Below are positions 1 through 8,422 of a stretch of DNA of 64,000 bases, piece after piece. Every line of letters starts with the position of its first letter. The first letter of the stretch is position 1. The position numbers were made by a program, and so were the translations under genes. The notes beneath the pieces are model-generated. The model saw only the letters and a list, made by a program, of their open reading frames with translations. It had not been told where the DNA came from and made no database searches. Source of the stretch: Roseomonas nitratireducens (lineage in GTDB: Bacteria > Pseudomonadota > Alphaproteobacteria > Acetobacterales > Acetobacteraceae); NCBI RefSeq assembly GCF_017813355.1, contig NZ_JAGIYZ010000006.1:86001-150000 (forward strand), written 5' to 3'.

Positions 1-1041
1 ACGGCGAAATCCGACTGGGACGCCTACGAAACCTCCTGGGATTTCGATACCCTCCCATTGCTCTCGCCTGATCTCCGGGCCGGGACGCTGGAGGCAACTT
101 ATGCCCGTCTGCGCGCCCACTGGCAGGGCATGACGGACGGGATGCAGCGGCTGGAGGAAGTGAATAATCGCATCTTCATCGACGCCTACGGCCTCCAGGA
201 CGAGCTGACTCCGCAGGTGCCGATCGAGGAAGTCACTCTCACGTGCAACCCCGCCTACCGTTATGGCTTGAATGGTGCCGAGGAAGACCGCGAAACACGC
301 CTGCTTGCCGACACAATGGCTGAGTTCATCTCCTATGCTGTGGGCTGTATGTTCGGCCGCTACAGCCTCGACGTGCCCGGCCTGGTTCTTGCTAATCAAG
401 GGGAGGCACTGGCCGACTACCTGGCCCGAGTGCCGAAGCCGTCCTTTTTGCCGGATGAAGACAACGTTATCCCGGTGCTCGATGGCGACTGGTTCGCCGA
501 CGACGTCACCGAACGCTTCCGCCGGTTCCTGCGCGTTACCTTTGGCGAGGAGCATTTCCAGCAAAACCTCGCCTTCGTAGAGGAGGCGCTGGGCAAGGAT
601 ATCCGCCGGTACTTCACGCGCGACTTTTTCAACGATCACGTGAAGCGCTACAAGAAGCGGCCCATCTACTGGCTGTTCTCCAGCCCCAAGGGCACTTTCA
701 ACGCGCTGATCTACATGCACCGCTACCGCCCCGATACGGTGAGCGTGGTGCTGAACGATTATCTTCGCGAGTTCCGGTCCAAGCTCGAGGCCTATCGCCG
801 GGCGCAGGAAGCACTCAGCATCAGCGGAGATGCGTCGCCTGCGCAGAAAACCAAGGCGCTGAAAGAGATCGAGGCGACAGCCCGCCAAATCGAGGAGCTT
901 GATGGCTGGGAGCGTGATGTCCTGTTCCCGTTGGCGACCCAAAAGATAGAGATCGACCTCGATGATGGGGTGAAGGCGAATTACCCGAAGTTCGGCGCTG
1001 CTCTGAAGCCCATCAAGGGCCTCAACGATTCGGACGACTGA
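1..1041 (+). CDS. pglX: BREX-1 adenine-specific DNA methyltransferase PglX, C-terminal part (5' end outside window)
   Basis: The frame is open from base 1, so this is the last 346 residues of a longer protein. PglX is the N6-adenine methyltransferase that marks self DNA in type 1 BREX defence. The visible part starts with the SDWDAYETSWDF stretch that I recognise from the middle of PglX proteins, and it runs through a region rich in aromatic and charged residues (KKRPIYWLF, YMHRYRPDTVSVVLNDYL) to a coiled-coil-like end. The catalytic NPPY motif and SAM-binding region should lie upstream of the window. The stop is 2 bases before pglZ, and the order pglX-pglZ-brxL is the standard BREX-1 order. 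A TTG at 58 is an open-frame artefact and not the start. The family assignment rests on recall of PglX sequences plus context. Confidence 0.9.
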   Translation, partial: TAKSDWDAYETSWDFDTLPLLSPDLRAGTLEATYARLRAHWQGMTDGMQRLEEVNNRIFIDAYGLQDELTPQVPIEEVTLTCNPAYRYGLNGAEEDRETRLLADTMAEFISYAVGCMFGRYSLDVPGLVLANQGEALADYLARVPKPSFLPDEDNVIPVLDGDWFADDVTERFRRFLRVTFGEEHFQQNLAFVEEALGKDIRRYFTRDFFNDHVKRYKKRPIYWLFSSPKGTFNALIYMHRYRPDTVSVVLNDYLREFRSKLEAYRRAQEALSISGDASPAQKTKALKEIEATARQIEELDGWERDVLFPLATQKIEIDLDDGVKANYPKFGAALKPIKGLNDSDD

Positions 1042-1043
1042 GC

Positions 1044-3545
1044 ATGCAGGACCGGATCGCCAAGGGGCTCGAAGCCCAATTCGACAAGCACCGGATCGTC
1101 TTCTGGTACGATCCGGCGCAAGAATTCCGACAGGCGTTTGAGGCCCTGACGCTCGACGGCGTGGAAAAGATCGAGGTGGCGAACACCGAGTTCGCGGTGA
1201 AGCATCGCGTCCTGCGTGAAGAGCCGAAGCGGCGGTTCCTGCTCTATCGGAACGGGCCGCGCCCCGCCGACATCGATAACTGGCTGCTCGACATCGAGTT
1301 GGCACATGGGGTGTTCAAGAGCGATCAGGTCGCGATCTGGCTGGCGGACCTGGGATTGCCGATCAGTTTCGAGGACGTGGTTCGGGAACACCAGGAATTC
1401 TTTCGGTCAGGTCGGAGGCTGGAGAAACTCAAGGTTGCCGTCCGGGGTGACGACACGAAAGCGAAGCTACGCCTGAGGATGCTCAGCGTGTGCGCCGGGG
1501 CCGATGGTGACTTCGACACGGTCGTCGAGGCGCTGTTGGGAGAGCTAGCTGTCGGAAAGGATGACAGCCTGCGGTTGATCGATCGTGTCGGCTTAAGCGG
1601 TTTCCTCTGGGAACAGATGCAAAGGCTATTCGGCTACCGCACTGAAATGGCGAGCGTCAGCGACTTCGCGATCACGCTGTTCAAATCCTGCTACCAGAGC
1701 GCGGTCGGCGGCGAAGCGATGCTGGCTCCCGAGGCTCTGGTGTTCTTCCGTCGCTGGAAGAACAACCGGAACGCAGAGGAGGCTTTTGCGAGCCTCTCGG
1801 CCGAGTATGCCGAGGCACTGGGGGTGGCCCAGGATCTCGCCAAGCGCGACTTCCGCACGCTCATCGACGTGGACTACTTCGAGGAGGTCGACCGCGCCAT
1901 CATCCGCGCGTTGGTCCATGAGGTCGGCAGCCAAACAGTGGCGCAGGGAGATGTACTGAACTGGATCCGCCAACGTCGGCAGAGCCATTGGTATGGCGCG
2001 TACCGCGACCTCTACGAAGCGATCGGCTTCGCCGCTGAGTTCCAGAAAGGGATGGCGCAGGTCACGCTCGGCATGACGAGCCTCGCGGAAGGTGTGCAAC
2101 GCTATGCGAAGAGCTGGTTCCGGATCGATCAACTCTACCGGAAATTCATCTGGCGTATGCAGAAGTCGGGCCAGGCGACGCTCATGCGCGAGTTGTTCGA
2201 GCAGGTCGAGAACCACTACGTAAACAGCTATCTCCTGCCCCTGAACGAGGCTTGGCAGACGCACGTCGATGGGGCTGAAACCTGGTCGGCTTCCCCGATC
2301 CCCGCGCAGCGCACATTCTACAGGGAGCATGTCGGCGAGTTTCGCCGGCGCGATCAGAAGGTGTGTGTCATCATTTCCGACGCTCTTCGCTACGAGGTAG
2401 CAGAGGAGCTGCGGGGACGCATCCTCAGCCTGGACCGCTACGAGGCTGGCATCGATCCGATGTTCGGCTGCCTGCCGAGCTATACACAGCTCGGGATGGC
2501 AGCACTGCTACCCAATGGCGACTTGCAGATTGCGGACAACGATAGCGGCACCGTGCTGGTGAATGGCCAGAGCTCGCAGGGAACCGAGAACCGCAAGAAA
2601 ATCCTGGCGACAGGAAGGACGGGCGACCGAACCACGGCCGTGAAGGCGGAAGACCTCATGGCTCTGGACAAGGACGAGGCGCGAGCACTCGTTCGCGATC
2701 ATGATGTTGTTTACGTCTATCACAATCTGATCGACGCAATCGGCGACAAGCGGGATTCAGAGGAGCGCGTTTTCGAGGCCGCCGAAGACACGATCGAGGA
2801 GATCGTGCGGATCGTCAAAAAGCTAAACGGCGCGAACGCCAACAACATGATCGTGACGTCCGATCATGGCTTCATCTACCAACACCGCCCCATCGAAGAG
2901 AGCGACTTCTCCTCTGCGCAGGTCGAAGGTGACGCGATCCTTTTCCGCGACCGGCGTTTCATTCTCGGCCACGGCCTGAAGGCCAATCACGGTCTGCGAC
3001 GCTTTACGCCGGAGCAGGCCGGTCTGGAAGGCTCGGTAGAATTGCTCATCCCGAAATCCATCAACCGGCTTCGCCGGCAGGGATCGGGGAGCCGGTTTGT
3101 GCATGGCGGCGCGACCCTTCAAGAGGTTGTCGTTCCAGTCGTCAAGATCAACAAGAAGCGGCAGAGCGACACGACCGCTGTTGAGGTTGAGATCATTGGA
3201 AGCTCCAACCAGTTGATCACGTCGAGCCAGATCTCTGTTCGCTTCTATCAGGTTGAGGCGGTCACGGAAAAAACCCAGGCGCGCACGCTCAGGGCGGGGA
3301 TTTATGCCCAGTCGGGCGAATTGATCTCGGACAGCCACGAGCTTGTGTTCGACTTCCGATCCGAAAACGCGCGCGAGCGCGAAGTCCCAGTCCGGTTTCT
3401 CCTTCTCCGCCGGGCCGACGAATTCAACGGCCAGGAGGTGATCCTGAAGCTGGAAGAGCGGCATGGCGATACGTCCCACTTCAGGGAGTACCGCACGGCT
3501 CGCTATACGCTGCGTCGCAGCTTCTCGAGTGATTTCGATTTTTGA
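1044..3545 (+). CDS. pglZ: BREX-1 system phosphatase PglZ (type A)
   Basis: An 833-residue protein of the alkaline-phosphatase superfamily, required for BREX phage defence. The N-terminus (residues 1-100, with FWYDP and a FLLYRNGPRP stretch) is the typical PglZ type A start. The PglZ domain carries the metal-binding motif SDALRYE near residue 445 and TSDHGF near residue 606, and it ends in a GGATLQEVVVPVV segment near residue 695. These residues match the phosphatase fold, although the true substrate in BREX is unsettled. The ATG at 1044 lies 2 bases after the pglX stop, and the gene ends 11 bases before the brxL start, so the three genes form one operon. GC content is visibly lower than in genes after position 6000, as expected for a mobile defence island. 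Confidence 0.94.
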   Translation: MQDRIAKGLEAQFDKHRIVFWYDPAQEFRQAFEALTLDGVEKIEVANTEFAVKHRVLREEPKRRFLLYRNGPRPADIDNWLLDIELAHGVFKSDQVAIWLADLGLPISFEDVVREHQEFFRSGRRLEKLKVAVRGDDTKAKLRLRMLSVCAGADGDFDTVVEALLGELAVGKDDSLRLIDRVGLSGFLWEQMQRLFGYRTEMASVSDFAITLFKSCYQSAVGGEAMLAPEALVFFRRWKNNRNAEEAFASLSAEYAEALGVAQDLAKRDFRTLIDVDYFEEVDRAIIRALVHEVGSQTVAQGDVLNWIRQRRQSHWYGAYRDLYEAIGFAAEFQKGMAQVTLGMTSLAEGVQRYAKSWFRIDQLYRKFIWRMQKSGQATLMRELFEQVENHYVNSYLLPLNEAWQTHVDGAETWSASPIPAQRTFYREHVGEFRRRDQKVCVIISDALRYEVAEELRGRILSLDRYEAGIDPMFGCLPSYTQLGMAALLPNGDLQIADNDSGTVLVNGQSSQGTENRKKILATGRTGDRTTAVKAEDLMALDKDEARALVRDHDVVYVYHNLIDAIGDKRDSEERVFEAAEDTIEEIVRIVKKLNGANANNMIVTSDHGFIYQHRPIEESDFSSAQVEGDAILFRDRRFILGHGLKANHGLRRFTPEQAGLEGSVELLIPKSINRLRRQGSGSRFVHGGATLQEVVVPVVKINKKRQSDTTAVEVEIIGSSNQLITSSQISVRFYQVEAVTEKTQARTLRAGIYAQSGELISDSHELVFDFRSENAREREVPVRFLLLRRADEFNGQEVILKLEERHGDTSHFREYRTARYTLRRSFSSDFDF

Positions 3546-3556
3546 CGGGGGAAGCG

Positions 3557-5635
3557 ATGACCGCGCTGGATGACAAAATTAACGAACGCTTCCCGGGCCT
3601 CGTGGTTCGGAAGGACTTGGTCAAGGCGGTAAAGGGTAATGCCATTGTCCCGTCCTATGTGTTGGAGTTCCTGCTCGGGCAATACTGCGCCACCAATGAT
3701 GAGAGCTCGATCCAATCAGGGATCGAGACCGTCAAGGAAATCCTTCGGAAGCACTACGTCCATCGCAACGAGGCGGGGCTGATCCGATCGAACATCCGGG
3801 AAAAGGGGCGATGGAAGGTGATCGACAAGATCAGCGTCGATCTCAACACCGATAAGGACGCCTATGAGGCGACCTTCGCTAATTTGGGCATCAAGAAGGT
3901 CATCATCGACTCCGACACCGTGAAGGCTCATCCCAAGCTGCTAGTTAGCGGTGTTTGGTGTATTGCCGACGTCGAATATGAGCACAGCGAGGACAAGAAC
4001 GTCGAACCCTGGATTATGGGGAGCATCAAGCCGATACAGCTCTCTAAGTTTGACTATGAGGCTTTTCTCGGTGCACGCACGGGGTTCACAACCGACGAGT
4101 GGATCGACCTGCTGTTCCAGACGGTTGGCTTTGACCCGGAGATGTTCGGTCGGCGCAGCAAGCTCCTTCAGCTGATGCGCCTCATTCCATTCGTCGAGCG
4201 GAACTACAACCTGATTGAGCTGGGGCCGAAGGGGACTGGCAAGTCGCACATCTTCTCGGAGTTCTCGCCGCATGGCATCCTGATTTCTGGCGGCGAAGTG
4301 ACTGTGCCGAAGCTGTTCGTCAACAACAGCTCGGGAAAGATCGGATTGGTCGGCTACTGGGATGTTGTAGCCTTCGATGAGTTTGCTGGCCGGCAAAAGC
4401 GGGTCGACAAGGCGCTTGTCGATATCATGAAAAACTACATGGCTAATAAAACCTTCTCGCGCGGAGTAGAGACACTTGGCGCTGAAGCGTCGATGGTTTT
4501 TGTCGGCAACACCAAGCACAATGTCCCGTACATGCTGAAGCACACCGACTTATTTGAGGAACTTCCAGAGAAATATTACGATTCGGCCTTCATCGATCGG
4601 CTCCACACCTACGTGCCAGGTTGGGAGATCGATATCATCCGCGGAGAAATGTTCGCTTCCGGGTACGGTTTCGTCGTCGATTACCTCGCCGAAATCCTTC
4701 GGCACATGCGCAATGATGACTACTCCAATCGCTACCAGCCGCTGTTCGCGCTCTCATCGGATATCTCGACGCGCGACCGCGATGGGGTAAACAAGACGTT
4801 CTCCGGGATGATGAAGCTGCTTTTCCCAGCGGACAATGCAACAGAGGCTGAGGTGGAGGAGATCCTGCATCTCGCCGTTGAAGGACGGAAGCGGGTCAAG
4901 GACCAGCTTCTTCGCATCGACAGCACTTATCCCGAGGCAGAATTCTCGTTTACTGCTCGCGACGGTCGAAAGGTGGTCGTGAAGACACTCGAGGAGACGG
5001 AGTATCCACAACACTATCATAAGCGGACGCCCACGCATGAGGAGCCGGTGCCTGATGAAGGGAAGGAGCGCGGTGACAAGCCCTTGTCGACGGCAGCGAA
5101 GGGCCCGGCCGAGACTGCGGGCAATCCAGTCGGCCCGAGAGAGGGTCACAAGGTTTTCACCGAAAACCAGAAGGGCATCACCTTCGCTGATTTGTTCTGG
5201 CCCTGGCTCGAGGGCGCGACAAAGATCGTAATCACTGATCCCTATATCCGAATGTTTCATCAGGTGCGGAATCTGATGGAGTTCATAGAGATGATTGCCG
5301 TGCGGAAAGCGCCGGAGGATGAGGTCACCGTGCGCCTCATCACCTCGCCAGACGAAAATTACCCGGAAAAGCAGCAAGCGAACTTGGCTTCCGTTGAAAG
5401 CGCCTGCACGGCAGCCGGGATCAAGTTTTCTTGGGAGTTCGACGGAACAAACACAATCCATGCGCGCCACATTTTAAGCGACACGGGCTGGAAAATCAGT
5501 CTCGATCGAGGCTTGGACATCTATCAGAAGTTCGAAATGAACGATGCTTTCAGCCTCGCAAATAGGCTACAGCGCTTTCGGCAAGTAAAAGCCTTTGAGG
5601 TTACGTATCTGCGAAGCGGTATACGATCAGAATGA
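3557..5635 (+). CDS. brxL: BREX system Lon-like AAA+ protein BrxL with MIT_C-like C-terminus
   Basis: A 692-residue AAA+ protein of BREX. I chose the ATG at 3557 over an in-frame TTG at 3542 because a GGGGGA ribosome site at 3547-3552 sits just before it. Residues 223-230 form a Walker A (GPKGTGKS), VVAFDE near 270-275 is Walker B, VFVGNT near 314-319 is sensor 1, and DSAFIDRLH near 342-350 holds a candidate arginine finger. Known BrxL proteins form DNA-binding AAA+ rings and usually end in a Lon-protease-like domain. Here residues from about 530 to the end instead read like the MIT_C phospholipase-D-like domain known from MITD1: a DPYIR strand, then IHARHI, then DTGWKISLDRGLDIYQ. A proline- and charge-rich linker (about 490-530) separates the two parts. 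The swap is my reading of the sequence and was not tested by structure prediction. Confidence 0.92.
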   Translation: MTALDDKINERFPGLVVRKDLVKAVKGNAIVPSYVLEFLLGQYCATNDESSIQSGIETVKEILRKHYVHRNEAGLIRSNIREKGRWKVIDKISVDLNTDKDAYEATFANLGIKKVIIDSDTVKAHPKLLVSGVWCIADVEYEHSEDKNVEPWIMGSIKPIQLSKFDYEAFLGARTGFTTDEWIDLLFQTVGFDPEMFGRRSKLLQLMRLIPFVERNYNLIELGPKGTGKSHIFSEFSPHGILISGGEVTVPKLFVNNSSGKIGLVGYWDVVAFDEFAGRQKRVDKALVDIMKNYMANKTFSRGVETLGAEASMVFVGNTKHNVPYMLKHTDLFEELPEKYYDSAFIDRLHTYVPGWEIDIIRGEMFASGYGFVVDYLAEILRHMRNDDYSNRYQPLFALSSDISTRDRDGVNKTFSGMMKLLFPADNATEAEVEEILHLAVEGRKRVKDQLLRIDSTYPEAEFSFTARDGRKVVVKTLEETEYPQHYHKRTPTHEEPVPDEGKERGDKPLSTAAKGPAETAGNPVGPREGHKVFTENQKGITFADLFWPWLEGATKIVITDPYIRMFHQVRNLMEFIEMIAVRKAPEDEVTVRLITSPDENYPEKQQANLASVESACTAAGIKFSWEFDGTNTIHARHILSDTGWKISLDRGLDIYQKFEMNDAFSLANRLQRFRQVKAFEVTYLRSGIRSE

Positions 5636-5997
5636 GTCTGTCAGGAGGAGTGATCAATCATGGACCGCCGGGCTCAGTTGGCTTCGCCGTCCGTCGCCTG
5701 GTACCGTCAGGGGGCAAGTTGGCGACGGGAGCCGAGGCATGAACTGCGGGCCTCGCGTCGGCGTCACAGAACTGGTATCGGAACACGTGCGACGGTACTT
5801 TCTTGGCACGGTTTGAGCACCCGTAGATGCGCCTGAAGATGCTTTTTGGCGGCAATCGACGCCGATAGATACCGGAACCATGAAAATATTTTTTCTGGCA
5901 GTTTTCCTAATGAAATCAGAAGCGTAGCATTTTGACGGCCTCGCAGTCGGAGAATGGCCGTCAGAATGGGCGCTTACCATCGAGTTTTCAGAGACTT
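5636..5997. other. Intergenic junction between BREX island and housekeeping genes
   Basis: About 360 bases without a convincing gene. A short reading frame at 5660-5836 would encode 58 very basic residues and has an AGGAGG at 5643-5648, but its spacing is long and the protein resembles nothing I know. An AT-rich patch around 5880-5930 could encode a 15-residue leader-like peptide and contrasts with the GC-rich DNA that begins near 6020. The change in composition fits the right edge of a horizontally acquired island. I see no integrase or duplicated attachment site. Confidence 0.4.
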
Positions 5998-6582
5998 ATG
6001 GGGAATTTAGACAATCGAGTGGGAGTGACGGACGCCATCGTCCGCTGCGCCTGGGCCGAGCGCGATCCGCTCGAGCGCCACTACCACGACACGGAATGGG
6101 GCGTGCCGGTGCGCGACGCGCGCGCGCTGTGGGAATGCCTGATGCTGGAAGGGTTCCAGGCCGGGCTGTCCTGGACCGTCATCCTGCGCAAGCGTGAGAA
6201 TTTTCGCGCGGCCTTCGCGGGCTTCGACCCGGAGCGCGTCGCGTCCTTCGAGGAGGCCGACATCCTCCGCCTGCTCGCCGACCCCGGAATCGTGCGGTCC
6301 CGCGCCAAGATCGCCGCGACGATCGAGGGCGCGCGCATCTTCAACGCGATGCAGGCGCGGGGTGAGGATTTTTCCCGCTACTGCTGGTCCTTCACCGGCG
6401 GCGTGCCGGTGCCGGGCGATGGCCGCGCGACCGAGACCGACCTCTCCCGCGCCATCTCCAAGGACCTGAAGCGCCGCGGCTTCAAGTTCGTCGGGCCGAC
6501 GATCGTGCATGCCTGGATGCAGGCGGTCGGGCTGGTCGACGACCATGCGCCGGGCTGTTTCCTGCATCGCGACCGGCGCTGA
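5998..6582 (+). CDS. tag: DNA-3-methyladenine glycosylase I
   Basis: A base-excision-repair glycosylase that removes 3-methyladenine from alkylated DNA. The expected zinc ligands are visible: the Cys of RCAW and the His of YHDTEWG near the N-terminus, and His and Cys of HAPGCFLH at the C-terminus. EGFQAGLSW is the helix that carries the catalytic-site glutamate. The length of about 190 residues is normal. Two starts are possible: ATG 5998, or GTG 6025, which begins right before the conserved TDAIVRCAW. Neither has a strong ribosome site, and the family usually starts close to the RCxW motif, so the GTG is quite possible. It is followed by ybaK after 3 bases, suggesting co-transcription. Confidence 0.93.
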   Translation: MGNLDNRVGVTDAIVRCAWAERDPLERHYHDTEWGVPVRDARALWECLMLEGFQAGLSWTVILRKRENFRAAFAGFDPERVASFEEADILRLLADPGIVRSRAKIAATIEGARIFNAMQARGEDFSRYCWSFTGGVPVPGDGRATETDLSRAISKDLKRRGFKFVGPTIVHAWMQAVGLVDDHAPGCFLHRDRR

Positions 6583-6585
6583 GGC

Positions 6586-7059
6586 ATGTCGAAGGCGACG
6601 CGCGCGACGGTGGCGCTGGGCAAGGCGGGCATCGCCTTCACCGTCCATACGTACGACTACGACCCCGACGCGGACAGCATCGGCCTGCAGGCGGCCGCGG
6701 CGCTGGGGGAGGATCCGGGGCGCGTGCTCAAGACGCTGATGGCGCTGGTCGACGGCAAGCCCGCCTGCGTCATCCTTCCCTCGGACCGGGAGGTCTCGAT
6801 GAAGCGGCTCGCCGCCGCCTTCGGAGGCAAGGCGGCGCAGATGATGAAGCCGGCGGAGGCGGAGCGCATCGCCGGCTACAAGGTCGGCGGCATCAGCCCC
6901 TTCGGCCAGATGCGCCCGGTGCGCACGGTGCTGGAGCAGGAGGCGGTGGCGCACGAGCTTGTCTACATGAATGGCGGCCAGCGCGGCTTGCAGGTGCGGC
7001 TCGCGCCGCGCGATGCGGTGGCGGTGCTCGGCGCCATCGTCGCCCCCATCGTGGCCTGA
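6586..7059 (+). CDS. ybaK: Cys-tRNA(Pro)/Cys-tRNA(Cys) deacylase (YbaK/EbsC family)
   Basis: A 157-residue single-domain trans-editing protein that hydrolyses mischarged Cys-tRNA(Pro), acting in the cytoplasm. The fold is recognised from the ordered segments KTLMALVDGKPACVILPSD, the MKRLAAAFGGKAAQMM region, and the conserved KVGGISPFGQ, which contains the GxxSPxG signature of the family. Length and motif spacing match YbaK closely. The ATG at 6586 follows the tag stop by 3 bases. Confidence 0.93.
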   Translation: MSKATRATVALGKAGIAFTVHTYDYDPDADSIGLQAAAALGEDPGRVLKTLMALVDGKPACVILPSDREVSMKRLAAAFGGKAAQMMKPAEAERIAGYKVGGISPFGQMRPVRTVLEQEAVAHELVYMNGGQRGLQVRLAPRDAVAVLGAIVAPIVA

Positions 7060-7076
7060 CCATCGGAGAGACCCGC

Positions 7077-7424
7077 GTGAGCATCGTCCTGCACGGCATC
7101 CGCAACTGCGACACGATGAAGAAGGCTTTCGCCTGGCTGGATGGGCGGGGCCTCGAGTGGCGGCTGCACGACTACAAGAAGGAGGGCATCGCGCCCGCGC
7201 TGCTGGAAGGCTGGGTGGCGCGCGTCGGCTGGGAGGCGCTGCTGAATCGTGCCGGCACCACCTTCCGGAAACTGCCGGACGCCGAGAAGGCCGATCTGGA
7301 CGCCGCGAAGGCGATGGCGCTGATGCTGGCGCAGCCTTCGATGATCAAGCGCCCGGTCGTCGTCGCCGGCGACGCGCTGCTGGTCGGCTTCGATCCCGAC
7401 CGCTGGTCAGCGACGCTCAAGTGA
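7077..7424 (+). CDS. ArsC/Spx-family reductase (YffB-like)
   Basis: A 115-residue thioredoxin-fold protein of the ArsC superfamily. The N-terminal motif GIRNCDTMKKA carries the single redox cysteine (NCDT) typical of the YffB subgroup. Further on are the conserved KEGIAP segment and the IKRPVVVAGD strand, whose Arg-Pro pair is usual in the ArsC fold. It is a probable glutathione- or glutaredoxin-linked reductase of unknown substrate, and arsenate reduction should not be assumed. The start is a GTG at 7077, with a GGAGAGACC stretch upstream. It is the last gene of the tag-ybaK group. Confidence 0.88.
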   Translation: MSIVLHGIRNCDTMKKAFAWLDGRGLEWRLHDYKKEGIAPALLEGWVARVGWEALLNRAGTTFRKLPDAEKADLDAAKAMALMLAQPSMIKRPVVVAGDALLVGFDPDRWSATLK

Positions 7425-7431
7425 CGGGGTC

Positions 7432-7453
7432 CCAGGGGCCTTTCGGCCCCTGG
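7432..7453 (+). terminator. Strong hairpin after the ArsC-family gene
   Basis: A perfect 9-base-pair inverted repeat, CCAGGGGCC and GGCCCCTGG, around a TTTC loop, 7 bases after the ArsC-like stop codon. There is no U tract, so termination would be weak or Rho-assisted. It overlaps the first copy of the direct repeat described next. Confidence 0.5.
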
Positions 7454-7534
7454 CGGGGGGTGAGGGGGGCGGCGCCCACCTCGTCATGACCTTGGCCTTT
7501 CGGCCCCTGGCGGGGGGTGAGGGGGGCGGCGCCC
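7437..7534. repeat. Two 41-bp direct repeats between convergent genes
   Basis: Identical 41-base copies lie at 7437-7477 and 7494-7534, separated by 16 bases. Each begins GGCCTTTCGGCCCC and continues into a very G-rich stretch ending GGCGGCGCCC. They lie between the convergent ArsC-like and SRPBCC genes and resemble the G-rich intergenic repeats common in Acetobacteraceae genomes. Confidence 0.85.
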
Positions 7535-7544
7535 CCCTCGGACT

Positions 7545-8003
7545 TCACAGCGTGCGCGCCAGCGCCACCAACTGGTCCGTCGCCGCGTTCCACCCATCCT
7601 CGAACCCCATGGCGAGGTGACGTTCTCGCGCCGCCGCGTCCGCGTGCAGCACCAGCGCGTGGTAGTGCGTGCCGCCCGCGATCGGGGTGAAGGCGATGAT
7701 GCCCGTCATGAAGGACGAGGCCGCGGGGCGGAACCCTTCCGTCAGCGCGTCCGTCCAGACGAGGCGCCGCTGCGGCACGACCTCGAGGTAGCAGCCGCGA
7801 CCCGGCATCTCCTCCCCCTCCGGCCCGCGGATGACGGAGTTGAAGCGCCCGCCGGGGCGCAGGTCGACCTCCACGTCGGTCGCGCGCCAGGGCACGGGGC
7901 AGAACCAGCGCTCGATCAGCGCGGGGTCCGTCCAGCAGGCCCAGAGCTTCTCCGCCGCGACGTCGATGTCGCGGCGGAGTTCGAGGTCGAGCGCGGGGTT
8001 CAT
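7545..8003 (-). CDS. SRPBCC (AHSA1/START-like) domain protein
   Basis: A 152-residue ligand-binding-fold protein. The start region reads RDIDVAAEKLWACWTDPALIERWF, which is the classic AHSA1 opening, followed by the LRPGGRF turn and a C-terminal GFEDGWNAATDQL helix. Proteins of this type bind hydrophobic small molecules, and a precise function cannot be read. It overlaps the upstream VOC gene by 4 bases (ATGA-type coupling) and is the last gene of a five-gene operon starting with tetR. Confidence 0.88.
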   Translation of the reverse strand: MNPALDLELRRDIDVAAEKLWACWTDPALIERWFCPVPWRATDVEVDLRPGGRFNSVIRGPEGEEMPGRGCYLEVVPQRRLVWTDALTEGFRPAASSFMTGIIAFTPIAGGTHYHALVLHADAAARERHLAMGFEDGWNAATDQLVALARTL

Positions 8004-8419
8004 GCCGTGCCCTCGACGCCGATCATCCAGAGGATGCCGAAGCGGTCCTGCACCATGCCGAAGCAGGGGCTCCAGAAGGTGGGGCCGAGCGGCATCCGCA
8101 CCTCGCCGCCGTCCGACAGCGCGGCGAAGTGGCGCCCCGCTTCCGCCGCGTCGCGCGCGGGCAGGGAAAGGCCGAAACCCGCGAAGCGCGCCGCCTGGCT
8201 GCAATGCCCGTCGGAGGCCATGATCTTCGCCTCGCCGATCGTGACCTCGGCATGCATCACGCGGTCCTCGCTGCCCGGCGGCAGCATCCCCGGCGGCGGC
8301 GGGTCCGGCGCGTCGCGGAAGCGCATCATGTGGCCGGTCTTCGCGCCGATCGCCTGCGCGTAGAAGGCGAGCGCCTCCTCGCAGCGGCCCTCGAAGAACA
8401 GGTAGGGGAGGATCGCCAT
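8000..8419 (-). CDS. VOC family protein (PhnB-like)
   Basis: A 139-residue glyoxalase/vicinal-oxygen-chelate protein of the PhnB subgroup. It starts ILPYLFFEGRCEEALAFY, carries HAEVTIGEAKIMASD in the centre and ends with FGMVQDRFGILWMI, all hallmark PhnB segments. The reaction is unknown, and many members are small-molecule-binding or resistance proteins. It overlaps the SRPBCC gene by 4 bases and lies 3 bases downstream of the DUF1428 gene. Confidence 0.9.
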   Translation of the reverse strand: MAILPYLFFEGRCEEALAFYAQAIGAKTGHMMRFRDAPDPPPPGMLPPGSEDRVMHAEVTIGEAKIMASDGHCSQAARFAGFGLSLPARDAAEAGRHFAALSDGGEVRMPLGPTFWSPCFGMVQDRFGILWMIGVEGTA

Positions 8420-8422
8420 GGC

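Noticed and set aside
7437..7534. Possible minimal CRISPR from two 41-bp repeats
   Set aside because: Only two copies with a 16-base spacer, very G-rich, and no cas genes nearby.
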